Assembly (NCBI GenBank): GCA_947561715.1
Contig: OX387201.1
Coordinates: 16,754,001 to 16,818,000 of the forward strand
Direction of reading: 5' to 3'
Source of the DNA: Ascidia mentula
Lineage: Eukaryota > Chordata > Ascidiacea > Phlebobranchia > Ascidiidae
DNA: 64,000 bases
In this document: piece after piece, positions 36,115 to 47,757 of the stretch
How positions within the stretch are numbered: the first letter of the stretch is position 1
How the letters are laid out: each line of letters begins with the position of its first letter
Notes under the pieces: model-generated
Database searches by the model: none
Told to the model about the DNA's origin: nothing
What the model saw: the letters and a program-made list of their open reading frames with translations, nothing else
Position numbers and translations under genes: made by a program

Positions 36115-37795
36115 CTCCTTATTGACAGCTTTGTTTATTTGTTGGACTAATGACGATTAATTACCTATATTGGACAAAATTGTAAAAATCAAGTATTGGG
36201 TTTGCAGTGTATGAGAAAGTTGTGTGTCACTGCCTGTGGTACAAGGTGTTGTGTGATCGATATCAATTGAGTTTCAATTTTCTTTGGAAGATTGTTTTCA
36301 AATTGTGAATCTGTAATTTTTATGTGTTGTTGTGCCTTTTGCGGAGTAATTTCACTTTTTTGTAATTTTGTCGTGTTGTAAAAGGATGTTTATAAAAGTG
36401 CAGTTATTGTTGATGTAAAAAAATATCCACTTAGTGGTATTTCACCTATCACTGAGTTTTCTTCTGGTTTAAAGTATCGACTTTATCATGATTCTGAAGG
36501 TTTTTTACTGTTCTTAATTTTTTTACATGATTTTTCTGCGTTTGGAACAGTATGTTGTGTTAATGGAGAAAAATATTGCAACTTTTGATGCTTTTGTGCT
36601 GCAACAACAAGAACAAATATGTACGTTTGTACAGTTTAAAACTGTTTTGTGCTATATGCATGTAGGCTACATATAAGGCACCACTTTGCAGTATGAGGAA
36701 AATAGTTTAAGGTAAGCAAAACTTGTTTTGATATGAATTAGATGAACGCCTACCTTTTCTTTGAAGTAGTTTTTCAGTCGAGTCGGTCTCTGTTGTTAAA
36801 CTGAATTAATGATTTTGCAATGCTTGGCAGCAAGAATAGGATTCATTGATAATTTCACAAAAACAAGTCTTGGCTGGTGAATGACGAATGTCGTGGAACA
36901 GCTTTTTAATTAAAAATTAGCAACACCAGGAATATTTTACAGAGCCACGCCAGGTTGTTGCAAAAATATACGCCGAACAAATGAGCTTGCCTGAACAATC
37001 CCAAAAAATTACGTTTCACTCTAAACCGGTTTAGCATCAGCCGTTACATTCCATGCACTCCGTGGCAACACGCATGCCTAAGGCTTTGCCGCAAGTTGTT
37101 TGCGAAGTTGGTTTACATAATACTGTAAAGCAGTGGTTCTCGAAGTGGGCGCCAACGCCCCACTGGGGGAGTTTGCAATCGTACAGGGGGCGCTGGAGAC
37201 CAAAAAGGGGATTGGGGGGCGCTAGGAAATAAAAGATCGATTGGTGGGCGCTTGGTGACAGGGCAAATTTTCTCTTATAGCGTAAGTCAATGTTTCCCAA
37301 CCGGTGGTACGTTTACCACCGATAGTACGCGACCGCATTCCAGGTAGAACGCGAGCACCTTTCCGTAATTTACGGGTATAGTTCAAATGAAAAAATCGTA
37401 AGCGATATCAAAATTTTCGATAGTCCATCCCCTTTGTTACTTTGCAACACTCAACAAGGTGGTACACGACGAAAACAACATCTCGCTTTTGAACTGTTGC
37501 GTGAAGCATTCGGGGTTATCATTGAGCACCTCAAATACTATTTGATGGTTCCTGTAATAGTCCTTTAAATGTGTATAGTTAAACAACCACATAACTTGCA
37601 CTATCAATGAAGTGATTCCACTTGGGTTTTTGAAAGCTTTTATGTATATGCTTAGTTCAATGCGAAACTGGAAGAGTGCGGTAAGTGCCTCTGGAAACCG
37701 TTTCGATTACAGAGATACCATGGTATGGGCTTCGGTAGGCTAGACCTTGACTGAATTTATTGTTTCGGATTACGGAAAAGATGTTTACCGGTCCG
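36115..37795. other. PEX16 3' region and two hAT-like element ends
   Basis: No gene seen. At 37131 a hAT-type terminus begins (CAGTGGTTCTCGAAGTGGG) with GC-rich sequence to about 37260 but no matching right end. At 37288 a second element begins (CAATGTTTCCCAACCGGTGG) that matches the complete hAT-type element at 5579-5820 (ACCGCATTCCAGGT, GCACCTTTCCGTAATTT, CGTAAG) until about 37480, then degrades. Confidence 0.6.
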
Positions 37796-39158
37796 ATGAA
37801 GATGCAATTTTTTATTCTTTTTATGTTTCTTTGCTGTCAAAGTAAGCAAGTTATTATCAAATAACGTAACAATTGCATTTTTATGTTTTTGGTATCCATG
37901 CTTACCGTGTTTGCTTAGGCGTTTGCACACACTGTTGCCGAATGTCCTGTTTTGGAACAAGAACCGTAAGTGCTGGCCAAGGGTTGGTTTTAGTTTTTCA
38001 GTCGGTGGTCAAAGGAACACGGCACCCCGTCCACGTTTGTTTGGCGACATTAATAAGTTACATCCCACCGGTGCGTCCTTTCAAACAGCAAGAGGCGATC
38101 GACTTTCGTACAGCGGTAAGTCCATGAACGTCACTACAACCGTTGTCACTCACATCCCATTATCCAGGAGTTCGCGCTTCAAGAAAAATGGCATCTACGG
38201 ACCTTGAAGATATAAACGGATACAAATCGTCGATATTGAGTGCTGCAAGAAAAAACGACGTCGACCCTGCGCTAGTTGCAGGTATTGCGCTTGATAATGA
38301 AGCTTGAGTATTGTTAACTCATCTAGGTATATGTGTGGGGTTTAAAATTCAGCTTTATCGCTGTAGGTATTATGAGCCGGGAGAGTCGAGGGGGAAGAAT
38401 GTTAAAGAACGGGTTGGGTGACAGAGGTAACGCATTTGGACTGATGCAGGCAAGTCTATAAGATTTAAACAATTAGGTTTGGGTTCTTTCAAACTGCTAC
38501 TGCTATTTATTTGTTAAAAATCTGTACTGATGTTAGTCCAGTTTTTCTTGCAACTGAAATGCCTAAAATGCCATCACTTGGTTTTGACAACGAAAAAATG
38601 AAAATCTGAATGAAACAATTCAACGGTTTATTACATTATCAGGGACAAATACAAACAATGATATTTTTCCAGCATTGGAGTTTCAGGGGCAGAAAACATA
38701 TCATTGTTTATATTCATCTCCAGTAAAGAAAACAGAAAAATTTTTCCCTCGCAACAAAACAAGCTCGAACAGTGTTTCACAGATAATTTTATTATCCCTT
38801 GTGTACGATTTTCTTTGGTTTGCAATTATTAAGTGAGATTGTGAATCACGGGTTAGATTACTTGCACAATAAAGTTACAAACCACTTGGTTTAGATTGAC
38901 AAGCGACACCACACCACAAAGGGTGCATGGAACTCCAAAGAACACATCTCCCAGGCTGCTAAAATTTTGGCCGATTGTAACAAGCAAATGGAAAAGAAAT
39001 TTCCCGACTGGTCTTCGCATCGTCAACTTCAAGCCGGTGTTGCCTGCTACAATTTCGGAAGCAGAAACGTCCGCTCGTGGAAGAACTTTGACGTGGGAAC
39101 AAGTAAAAACGATTATTCCAACGACGTAGTGTCCAGAGCCCAGTACTTATACTTATAG
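37796..39158 (+). CDS. Goose-type lysozyme 1 (N-terminal exons uncertain)
   Basis: A secreted glycoside hydrolase family 23 enzyme that cleaves peptidoglycan. The first exon (37796-37841) encodes a signal peptide, [15 protein letters not shown]. Domain exons: about 37920-38115, 38168-38281, 38367-38449, 38895-39158. Family motifs: [22 protein letters not shown], the catalytic Glu in [17 protein letters not shown], and NVRSW...[12 protein letters not shown]. The intron after GLMQ has a GC donor (GCAAGT). The frame of the signal exon does not join that of the domain exon with the visible splice sites, so either an unseen small intron or a frameshift exists. The C-terminus (QYLYL) is shorter than in lysozyme 2. 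Paralogue of the gene at 40909. Confidence 0.82.
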
Positions 39159-40299
39159 GGATACAAAGACTGATAGTTGATCGTGTGTTTGAAGTGGTGT
39201 CGGTTTTAAATTCCGACCTAGGCCTATATTTTAGTTTCCAGTGATGCGTAGTTGCTCAGTTAAATTGGTTACACAGTAAGTGATGTATGGTGGATGTTGT
39301 GGTATGACTTTCGCAATATTGATTGGTCTTAACCGCTTGGATCATATTGTAGTCTTCATGCTTTGGTGCGTTGGTGTCCTATTGTGAAATATAATTCAGC
39401 GTGTGATGCGATTTGAAAAATAAAATTAATTGGAAGACTGAGTCAATTTATATTCATGTAATGATGTAAATGATCGGATGAAGTGTTTGTTATCACTGCT
39501 GGTGCCCAGTGATCATTTATGCGCCGTGCAACATTGTTGAAATCTCATCCCAAAATACGTAACCGCATTACGAGTTTGAATCGGAATTTCAATGGTATGT
39601 TGCCTTTGTACAACTGTTGTTTAGTTTGATCGGTTTATAAAACGCAAGACGACGCTGTCGATTCAGTATTGATATTACCCGTACGCTTAATATAAGCATT
39701 TTGAGGTCGGACCACTTTCGTTTAACTACGTCACGTGACCGTTGTTGACGCCCACAAAAGTTTAAATTAGAAAGTTGGCAGGAAATAAGTATAGCGTTAT
39801 TTAAAGGTTCCTTTAGATGACGACTATAAAGCAGTCTAACCTTGCGTTAACTAACTGCCATTGATTTATAAAAAGTTTAAAACAAATTTTAAGCTTGGAA
39901 TAGCATTGGTCAGTATGAAAAAATAATGTAGTGCAGGTTACTTTGTTGAAACACTTCGCGGTAAAACTTTTTCACTTACCGTAAACTGTTAACCAGCAGG
40001 TTTGTTGGTCATATAATAAATCTTGTTGATTGTTCGCTGTTGGGTTTACGATATTTCCTCGGTTGCGATAACTTTTTTGGAAAACTTTGCTTAGTGAAAT
40101 TTAAATAACGAAAAAGGCCTTTGCGCATAATTTGCAACTAATTAAAATTTGGCACCAGACAAACAGATTTTGCAATTGCACTGCAACTTAACTTCCTTAT
40201 TACTCACACCAGCACAGTGACCAGGAAGTTTTTACGTCCTTAAGAAGCTTGACAGTTAGATTTGTTTTCATCTGACTGAAATTTTTCCACTGTGCAACT
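39159..40299. promoter_or_regulatory. Upstream region containing the first copy of a duplicated lysozyme promoter
   Basis: About 39955-40299 is similar throughout to 40560-40908, the sequence directly before lysozyme 2. Shared strings include CATAATTTGCAACTAATT, ACTTCCTNATTNCTCACACC and CCAGGAAGTT. Upstream of 39955 no feature is recognised. Confidence 0.6.
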
Positions 40300-40335
40300 A
40301 TGATCATTCTCTTCCTGGTCATAAAGTTGGTTTGA
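40300..40335 (+). pseudogene. Orphan lysozyme signal-peptide exon
   Basis: Positioned as exon 1 is in the downstream copy, ATGATCATTCTCTTCCTGG reads MIILFLVIKLV then a stop, aligning with [11 protein letters not shown] of lysozyme 2. No domain exons follow before the second promoter copy. It is the 5' remnant of a tandem duplicate. Confidence 0.6.
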
Positions 40336-40908
40336 GGGAGTTTGGTTGCACTGAGATTGCATAACTTCATTGTCTGGTGCGCAAATTTAATTTACATTGA
40401 AATACGTTCATTGGCATCGTACGCGCTGGCTGAGTCCCCTTTTCCTGACATTTCGGAGCGAGGTCTCAAAATACAAGTGAGATTTGAGAATAACAAATTC
40501 AGACAAGTGTTATGATCAGTCATTAGCAAGACGTATTTTTATTGATACCATTTTTGTTTTTACGGTTTCGCTTACTGTGAACTGCTTATAACAAGCAGGT
40601 TGTCGAGTCATGAATAAGTCTTATGTTGAATGTTTCCACGTGGATTAGGTTTATTTTCTAGGTTGTGATAATATTTTGGAAAAATTTGTTTGGTGAAATT
40701 TCAATATCGGAAAAGGCTTTTGCCACATAATTTGCAACTAATTAAAATTTTGCATCAGACAAAGAGGTTTGCAATCACAGTGCAGCCTAACTTCCTCATT
40801 GCTCACACCAGCTGTGTGGCCAGGAAGTTGTTACGTTAGAAAGCTTGACTGTTAAATTAATTCACACCTGACTCGGGAGTTGAGTTGATAGATTACCGCT
40901 CTATAACC

Positions 40909-42263
40909 ATGAACATTTTCTTGCTAATGCTCTTGGTTGGACTTTCCTGCACCGAAAGTAAGTTGTTGGTGGAAGTACAAAAATACGGTGTTGGCTTCCA
41001 TGGAAAGTACGGCAACATCGGTAACCTTTCTCCAACCGGAGCTTCTTGGAAAACAGCAAAAAGTGACAACTTAACTTACGACGGTTTGTTCGTTTCGCTT
41101 TAATTACTTTAGCAGTTTGTGTTTACTGTGGTGCGAACAGCATGGAGTTGATAACTTTGAATAAGAAAGACAACGCTAATACCATTATACAATACCAGCA
41201 GGATTGTTCGAAACGTCTTCCTAAGAATGGTCAGCATATTAGCTTTTGGTTTCTCAAAATGTTTTAATACCTTCAATTACTTTGCTTTTACAGTAGTATT
41301 TTTTTTTAATGCAGGGGTTCCGGCCTCGTATGAAATGGCTTCAACAGATCTTACTGCAATGAATAGATACAAGTCAATCATACTAAGGGCAGCCACAAGC
41401 AGTTACATGGACCCCGCTGTCATAGCAGGTATTTTAATCGCCTTTCGCAATGGTTATAAACAAATTATTCATTAGGTCGATGTGTGTTGAAATTTGCATT
41501 GGGAATGTTTTCATGTTGCAGGAATCATCAGTCGTGAAAGTCGGGCCGGAAAGGCATTGGTGAACGGCTGGGGTGACCATGGAAACGCCTGGGGTTTGAT
41601 GCAGGTAATGTGACATTTGCGAACAAAAAAATGGTATGAATCGGATACTTAGAAGATACAAATTTACATAAAAAAAATACAAAATTAACACCGAAAAGGT
41701 CGTACGAACAAACCTGTGTTGCAAGTGCATGGCGCCCTGCTTGAAATTTTAAACACAGAAAAGTTTATCGTAAGAGTTAAAAACCCTTATTTTCGTTTGA
41801 TTTGTAGACATTCTTGATAGTCTAAATGATCTTACACTCGAAATCTGGCACTTTACAGTTTTACGCATACGTCACATCAAATAATCAATTTAATAATGTT
41901 TGTGTGCTGTTCTATACGAAGGTACTGTGCATGTTTTCTGCGTCGTAACACATCTTTTGTCAACGTCAAGAATCTTTTGTGTTACAGATTGACAAACGAT
42001 ATCACAAGTTGAAAGGAGATTGGAATTCTCTGACCCACGTACTCCAAGGCACACAGATCCTGATCAACTTTGTTCTGCAAGTCCAAGCAAAATTCCCCAC
42101 CTGGAGACTTGATCAGCAACTGCAAGGCGGAATTGCTGCTTACAACTATGGCATTCGCAACGTTCGCTCCTGGGACAAACTGGATAAAGGAACAACCCAT
42201 AATGATTACTCAAATGATGTCGTTGCAAGGGCTCAGTTTTTTCGCCAAAATGGATACAATTAG
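40909..42263 (+). CDS. Goose-type lysozyme 2, 4 exons, secreted
   Basis: Exons 40909-41083, 41315-41428, 41522-41604 and 41988-42263 join in frame. The signal peptide [17 protein letters not shown] is followed by a mature GH23 domain: [22 protein letters not shown], the catalytic Glu in [27 protein letters not shown], and [12 protein letters not shown]...[13 protein letters not shown]. The start is the Met that opens the signal peptide, not the in-frame Met 24 bases upstream. The mature protein has few cysteines. Directly upstream is a promoter segment present in two tandem copies, and a partial third copy lies at 42534-42690 downstream. Confidence 0.93.
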
Positions 42264-43233
42264 AGAATATTTGTCGAGTATATAAGTCTTTGTTCGTGAG
42301 GAAATTTGTGTGATTGAACATGTCGATAAAAACTTGGTTCGATTTTGCAAACTATCGGTTGTAAATTTGGAAATCACTACTGTAATTTTAACATTGTCGA
42401 TGCTGTCAAATTAAACGCATGTAAGTAACAAAAATATTTGCGAAAGTTGATCTTCTTTGTCAAGACTCAGTCTTTGAATTGATAATGCATTCACATTCTG
42501 TTTTGCATATTTGTAGTCGAAGCTATACAAGTAATTGATCAGTCATTAGCAAGGCGCGTATTTTTATTAATTCACGGTAAAACTCTTTTACTGACTTTGA
42601 ACTGCTGTGCGATAATTTTCGGAACAATATGCTTTGTTTGGCGAAATTTAAATATCAATAAAGGCAGCACATGATTTGCAATTTTGAATAAGAAAGCCAA
42701 AAATAATATGCTGACCATTCTCAACAATTTGCATAGGAAAACAGGATTAGCTTAACCCACATATACAATGAACATATTGCAAAACCTGCGATTGCCGATG
42801 TCATGATGACGCAGAAATTTAATATTATTGCACTAATGTGGTGAGCATAAATTCGTTGCAGTATCAAAACAAACAACTGCGGGTGGCACGGAGGGCATGG
42901 ATGCTTTGACTTAATACAAAATACGGAAACAATCAACTAAAATTGTATGAATATAAATCGTTTAACGGTATAACCCAACGCTGTATACGGTGTTGTGATG
43001 TGTCGTGCAGGGTAATTACGGTGATGTTACAGTACAAACTTTAATCTCTAAACAAATAGTTGTTTTTTGCACACTTGTTTATAGGCTGATGGCAACCGCA
43101 CTGTTCGCCTGCGCTTTGAAGCGTGTATTGCCTTTTTCTTGTGTCTTGGCTACTACATTATAAACGTGTGTTTTGAATTGCTCACTCTTGCTATACTGCA
43201 CAACTTTGCTGAATATAGCATCAACAGCTTACT
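42264..43233. other. Flank of lysozyme 2, duplicated at 58066-58740
   Basis: Non-coding. The region matches 58066-58740 almost base for base in places (TTTGTGTGATTGAACATG, CAACTGCGGGTGGCA), apart from an indel around 42520-42800. Within it, 42534-42690 is a third, partial copy of the lysozyme promoter repeat (GATCAGTCATTAGCAAG). Confidence 0.65.
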
Positions 43234-43476
43234 GGTGACCCCGAAACTCCAAATACCTTGTTTGGAGATCATGGACACGGAATACCTGTCGTTTTTAAGC
43301 GTCCACGTTTTGGCCAATACAGCCACGCGCGTCTGGTTGCAAAAAAAAGGGAAATCACAGCAGACGATACGAAGTTTTTCTATGTAGTTTTGGCCTTAGA
43401 CTACGCCACAGCAGCGCGTTATATTGACCTTGGTCGACCGCATCACCCGATGGCCGGAAGCGATACCAATCGATGA
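43234..43476 (+). pseudogene. Ty3/Gypsy-like Gag fragment
   Basis: An open frame from GDPETPNTLFGDHGHG to a stop at 43474-43476 includes ITADDTKFFYVVLALD followed by TAARY, a pattern typical of the N-terminal Gag segment in invertebrate Gypsy-type retrotransposons (a recall-based comparison). No protease or reverse transcriptase follows. A truncated copy at about 58745-58800 diverges after FGDH. Confidence 0.5.
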
Positions 43477-43614
43477 TGCCACAGCCATAACTTATGCACG
43501 TGCTTTTGTTTTTATTGGGTTGAGAGGTTCGGCATTCCCAGTCACGTTGGACTACCGTTAGTCAAATGCTGGGCACTCGTCTTTACATTTTTGACCTTTT
43601 GGGTTGAACGTTTT

Positions 43615-44222
43615 TCAGCAAAACATTGGCAAAGATTACACAATAGTGTGAGTTCGCATGTGCCTTCTTAGATTGTATTTGAAAAAAATCTGCGTGTAAA
43701 GAAGTTTAAAGATGTATCATTATTTAAAAGCCAAAGGAAGAGAAAGAAGGTTTGGAGCTGTGATTAGAGGTTTTACGGAGTGGTTTTTGTCTGTGTCGGA
43801 GTTTATGTTGGCGATACAAAGAGGTTTGGAAATGACGACAACACAAAACGTGCCAACGTCCAAGCGGGGAGTTTAAATTAAGCAACTGCACGAGATGACA
43901 GACTGAAGACTGCAATGACTAGATGTGTGAATTAACACGTGTTTGGTAAACCTGGCGTCCTCCGCAAAAGGAGGCTTTATTACATATGTTGCACTGAAAA
44001 GATTGATTTTCGGTGTGAATTCGCACATGTTTAGTGAACCTGGCATTCTCCCTTTAGGCTTTTTTTTACATATATTAAATGCTTTATCTCCAGTGTGAAT
44101 CCAGACGTGCTTGGCAGGGCTGCGCCTTGAAGGTATTTCCACTCATGCTGTACTTCGAACGCGTTCTGCACGAAGTCCTGAGTAGTTGAAAGCTTCTTTG
44201 CATGCGTGGAACTGTTACTCAC
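43615..44222 (-). pseudogene. C2H2 zinc-finger gene relic
   Basis: The 3' end (43615-43670) matches the 3' end of the intact finger gene at 45149. The minus strand of 43900-44150 shows broken finger pieces (KHVWIHTGDKAFNICKK, FTKHVLIHT) with lost cysteines and frameshifts. 43690-43910 also matches 52450-52700. Confidence 0.65.
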
Positions 44223-45148
44223 CGAAAGTAACTTTCACACCGTTTGGTGCGGCGTCTTAATCCGCAAAAGAGTCAACTGCACAAGGCAGATATTTCAGCA
44301 TTTCAAACCAAGTGAAGTATGAGTATTCACTAAACAATTTTCAACCTGAAACTGCTCATTCTTTCTTTGTAAATTTAACAATTCTGCCTTTTTTAACCAA
44401 AATTAAACACAAAACATTAATGGTTTCGTTATTATTTTATCTCAGTAGTGGCATCTTGTTCACGTGGACTCTGTGACGTCAATACTTCGAAAGTTTTCAG
44501 AATATGGTTGGTGACCGTTTTTCTCCAGTTGCACTCTCTCAAACTGAACTTTTCAAATCAGTTTTTACTACTGTGGTGTCATAAGTTTAGCCCTCGTTTC
44601 AAAACAGTCTTTTGCAGCACAATGTTTCACGAGGAATGCTCAAAACTCTTGATACATATTGCACTTGTTATCATGTGTATTACCAATGTAGGGGCAATTA
44701 TACTTTACATACAAACACTATGGTACTAATTATGCTTCTATACAGTTGAGCCCGTACTATTTTCAAACCCGTATGTATGTCGCATGTGGGTAGTTGCGTA
44801 TACAATTTTGACAACCCGAAAGGCAAAATTTAATATTGTCCCCACAAACTACTAAGCTACGGTGAGTAGGATGTTGTTAATGAAGGCACCATATCTAACC
44901 AACTTTGGTAGTTTATTGTAGAACAGCGGTTCACAAAAACAAGAAACTTTGAACGGTTTGATAGTTAGATGCACGATAATAAAACAGTGCGTCCAAAATG
45001 TTACCACAGGACCAACACGCCACACCAAATTACCGGTATCAGTTATAGGTTGTCTGTGGGCACACTTCAAATGAAACGTGTCTGCTTGAGGTTTCTTGAA
45101 CATAATTGACCTTTTTTGTTTAACATTTTTTATCAAAACATTGACAGG
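44223..45148. other. Non-coding spacer, partly duplicated
   Basis: No gene recognised. The 93-codon frame at 44448-44729 shows no known motif. 44995-45148 corresponds to 58797-58960 (GTTACCACAGGACCAACACG), the downstream flank of the finger gene. Confidence 0.45.
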
Positions 45149-46156
45149 TTACACATCGGCGTGAGTTCGCATGTGCCTTCTTATACAGTCTTTGTTGCTA
45201 AACACCTTCGAACAACATGTGCATTTAAAAGGTTTCTCTCCAGTATGAGTTTGTTTGTGGGCTTTCATATGGGATTTGGTTGCGAAACACTTTTCGCAAA
45301 AATCGCATCTGAAAGGTTTTTCTCCAGTATGGGTACGAATGTGTATGATTAAATTTCCTTTACGGCTAAACCATTGCGAACAAACGGTGCACTTAAATGG
45401 TTTCTCTCCCGTATGAGTTCGTTTGTGGTTTTTCAAATTCGATCTCGTTATGAAACACTTTTCACAAAAATCGCATCTAAAAGGTTTCTCTCCAGTATGA
45501 GTCCGAATGTGAACAATTAGAGTTTCTCTATGACTAAACGCTTTCGAACAAAATGTGCACTTGTAAGGTTTCTCTCCAGTGTGGGTTGGAATGTGTGCAT
45601 TCAAATGTCCTTTCTGGTTGAACGCTTTCGAACAAAATGTGCATTTGAAAGGTGTCTCTCCAGTATGACTTCGTTTGTGTTTTTTGATTTCCGATGCCGT
45701 TGTAAAACACTTTTCGCAAAAATCGCATCTAAGAGATTTCTCTGCAGTATGAGATAGTTTGTGGTCTTTCAGTGTCGATTTGGCTGTAAAACACTTTTCG
45801 CAATAATCGCATCTGAAAGGTTTCTCTCCAGTATGGGTCCGAATGTGTTTGCTTAGTTTTCCTTTCTGATTAAACACCTTGAAACAAAACATGCATTGGT
45901 AAGGTTTTTCTTCAGTATGTGTCCGAAAGTGTTTGGTTAGTTGTGCACTTTGCTGGAATGCTTTTGAACAAAAAGTGCATCCGAAAGGCTTCTCTCTAGT
46001 GTGAGTCCGAATATGTTTGCTTAGATTTCCTTTCTGACCAAACACTTGTTTTTCGCGAAGTAATGGATTCTCCACTGTGTGAATGAAGTCATGCTTTTCC
46101 AGCAAGTCTTTGGTTTGAAACGACTTTTCGCAAATCTTGCAGTAAAAGTGTTCCAT
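45149..46156 (-). CDS. C2H2 zinc-finger protein, 335 aa, 11 intact fingers
   Basis: Almost wholly tandem classical C2H2 fingers joined by HTGEKP-type linkers, so probably a sequence-specific DNA-binding nuclear protein. It opens with a finger YCKICEKSF, then a degenerate one without cysteines (VFGQKGNLSKHIRTH), then ten more. Finger pairs alternate between KCTFCSKAF and RCDFCEKCF types. No KRAB, SCAN or BTB domain is visible, and the coding region is a single exon. It is the closest paralogue of the gene at 51103-52119; the 5' flanks are also homologous. The target is unknown. Confidence 0.92.
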   Translation of the reverse strand: MEHFYCKICEKSFQTKDLLEKHDFIHTVENPLLREKQVFGQKGNLSKHIRTHTREKPFGCTFCSKAFQQSAQLTKHFRTHTEEKPYQCMFCFKVFNQKGKLSKHIRTHTGEKPFRCDYCEKCFTAKSTLKDHKLSHTAEKSLRCDFCEKCFTTASEIKKHKRSHTGETPFKCTFCSKAFNQKGHLNAHIPTHTGEKPYKCTFCSKAFSHRETLIVHIRTHTGEKPFRCDFCEKCFITRSNLKNHKRTHTGEKPFKCTVCSQWFSRKGNLIIHIRTHTGEKPFRCDFCEKCFATKSHMKAHKQTHTGEKPFKCTCCSKVFSNKDCIRRHMRTHADV

Positions 46157-46375
46157 TTCTTTTTGTTTTGTGTTTTCTGCTTGAACTTCTTGCCTATAGT
46201 AGAAATGATCTCACAATTCAAAGTTACAGCGTAAATGTAAATCAGTCCTATACATTTGCTGACTAAAAGCAAATAGATTATTTTGCACTAGTCTGGAAAC
46301 AATTTGAATCGACAAAATACGCCGCAAAGGTTTGAAAAAGTAAGTTATGGCAGTTTTCTTGCCAAGTTTCATGTA

Positions 46376-47730
46376 TTTTCGAAGGTCTGCATGAGTGTAA
46401 TAATCCCAAAATTATGTTACATGCCATTGAAGTAATATTTATCAACAGGAAATAGGTGAGCAATTAATGTAATTAAATTGAAGGAAAGGTTACAAAACTA
46501 AATCCTATTATTCAATTTTAAATTAGAATTTAGATTTGAATAGCTTAGAATTCGAATCATACAAACTTGTTATTTTGAATTGCCCACATCCCACATCCCT
46601 ATATTACATTAATCCTGGTTGTAACCACTCAAAACAGTTGGCACTATGATATTAATACAGAGTGTTAGTGTCTAATAATTACCCCTGAATGTAAAAATGT
46701 GCATGGGGAAAATATATGATGCATTTTTGTAAGAGGACAGACTAGGTAGAGGTTTGAGTTTAACCTTCATTGAAAACTTTAGGGTTTGACCTGCCAGTGT
46801 TTCCTAAATGAAATTTCAAATCATTAAAACACTGTTAAATGTTAACTAATTAGTATATCCACTTAGTTTGAAAAAGTTTACGTGAAATGAATCCCCCTCA
46901 CAAAAAAAATCTATTTTTTATCAGTGTTTAACAGAAGAAACAACACATGGCATTTTTAACTACTGCAGGCTTCCAGCTTACCACATGCACAAGATAAAGT
47001 TTCATAGTCTTTTTCCTTTGGTAGCGTCCACTAATTACCCCATAACTTTAACTGTCCTACAATTACCCAACTGACTAAGTATATGTATTTGATTTAACAT
47101 AGAAACTGCTAAACTAAGCTCTGCTCATCATCAAAATTAGAATATTTTCCGACAAGTCATCATCAATTTTACTATTATCATCCCCCATATACCTACCACA
47201 CCATTTGCTACCATCAATTGACCTTACATTTACTGTATATAATGGAAAATATTCCCAATTTAAGAGCAAAGTCATTAACTTTTATATCCATTACAAAATA
47301 TCACCTAATGGACCGCATCATCAAATTTGTTACATTGACAAAAATTTCTACAAAATCCTAAAAAAACATATCTGACCAAAAATCGTTGGTATTTACTTCA
47401 ATAACATCTACGCCCACATGCATGATTTTTGTCAAATTACTAACTTAAAAGTAAAGCTTTCAAATACAACCACAAACCTACAACAAACAGTCATTTTCCA
47501 AAACACAACTTTCCAAAAATACCGCCGTTCCCACTGTCGAAGTTAACCATAACAGTGTTTCCAATTGCAAAATTGGCGTTCTTTGATATGTAAAGAATGA
47601 GATATTTCATGGCGCTCAAAAAACGCTTGTTAAGGGTATGTTCATGGCATGTATTCTAAACGTTACCAATTTGTCACAAATATCAATATAAAGATAAGCA
47701 TATAACTGATGGCAACAATTCACTTACAAT
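46376..47730. repeat. 1.35-kb duplicated non-coding block, copy A
   Basis: Nearly identical to 54932-56291 from TTTTCGAAGGTCTGCATG to GGCAACAATTCACTTA, with scattered substitutions. Same orientation. No coding frame is shared by both copies. It follows the 5' flank of the finger gene directly; in copy B it is separated from the second finger gene by 2.5 kb. Confidence 0.9.
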
Positions 47731-47757
47731 ATATTTTGTTTCATTATAGATTCGGAT

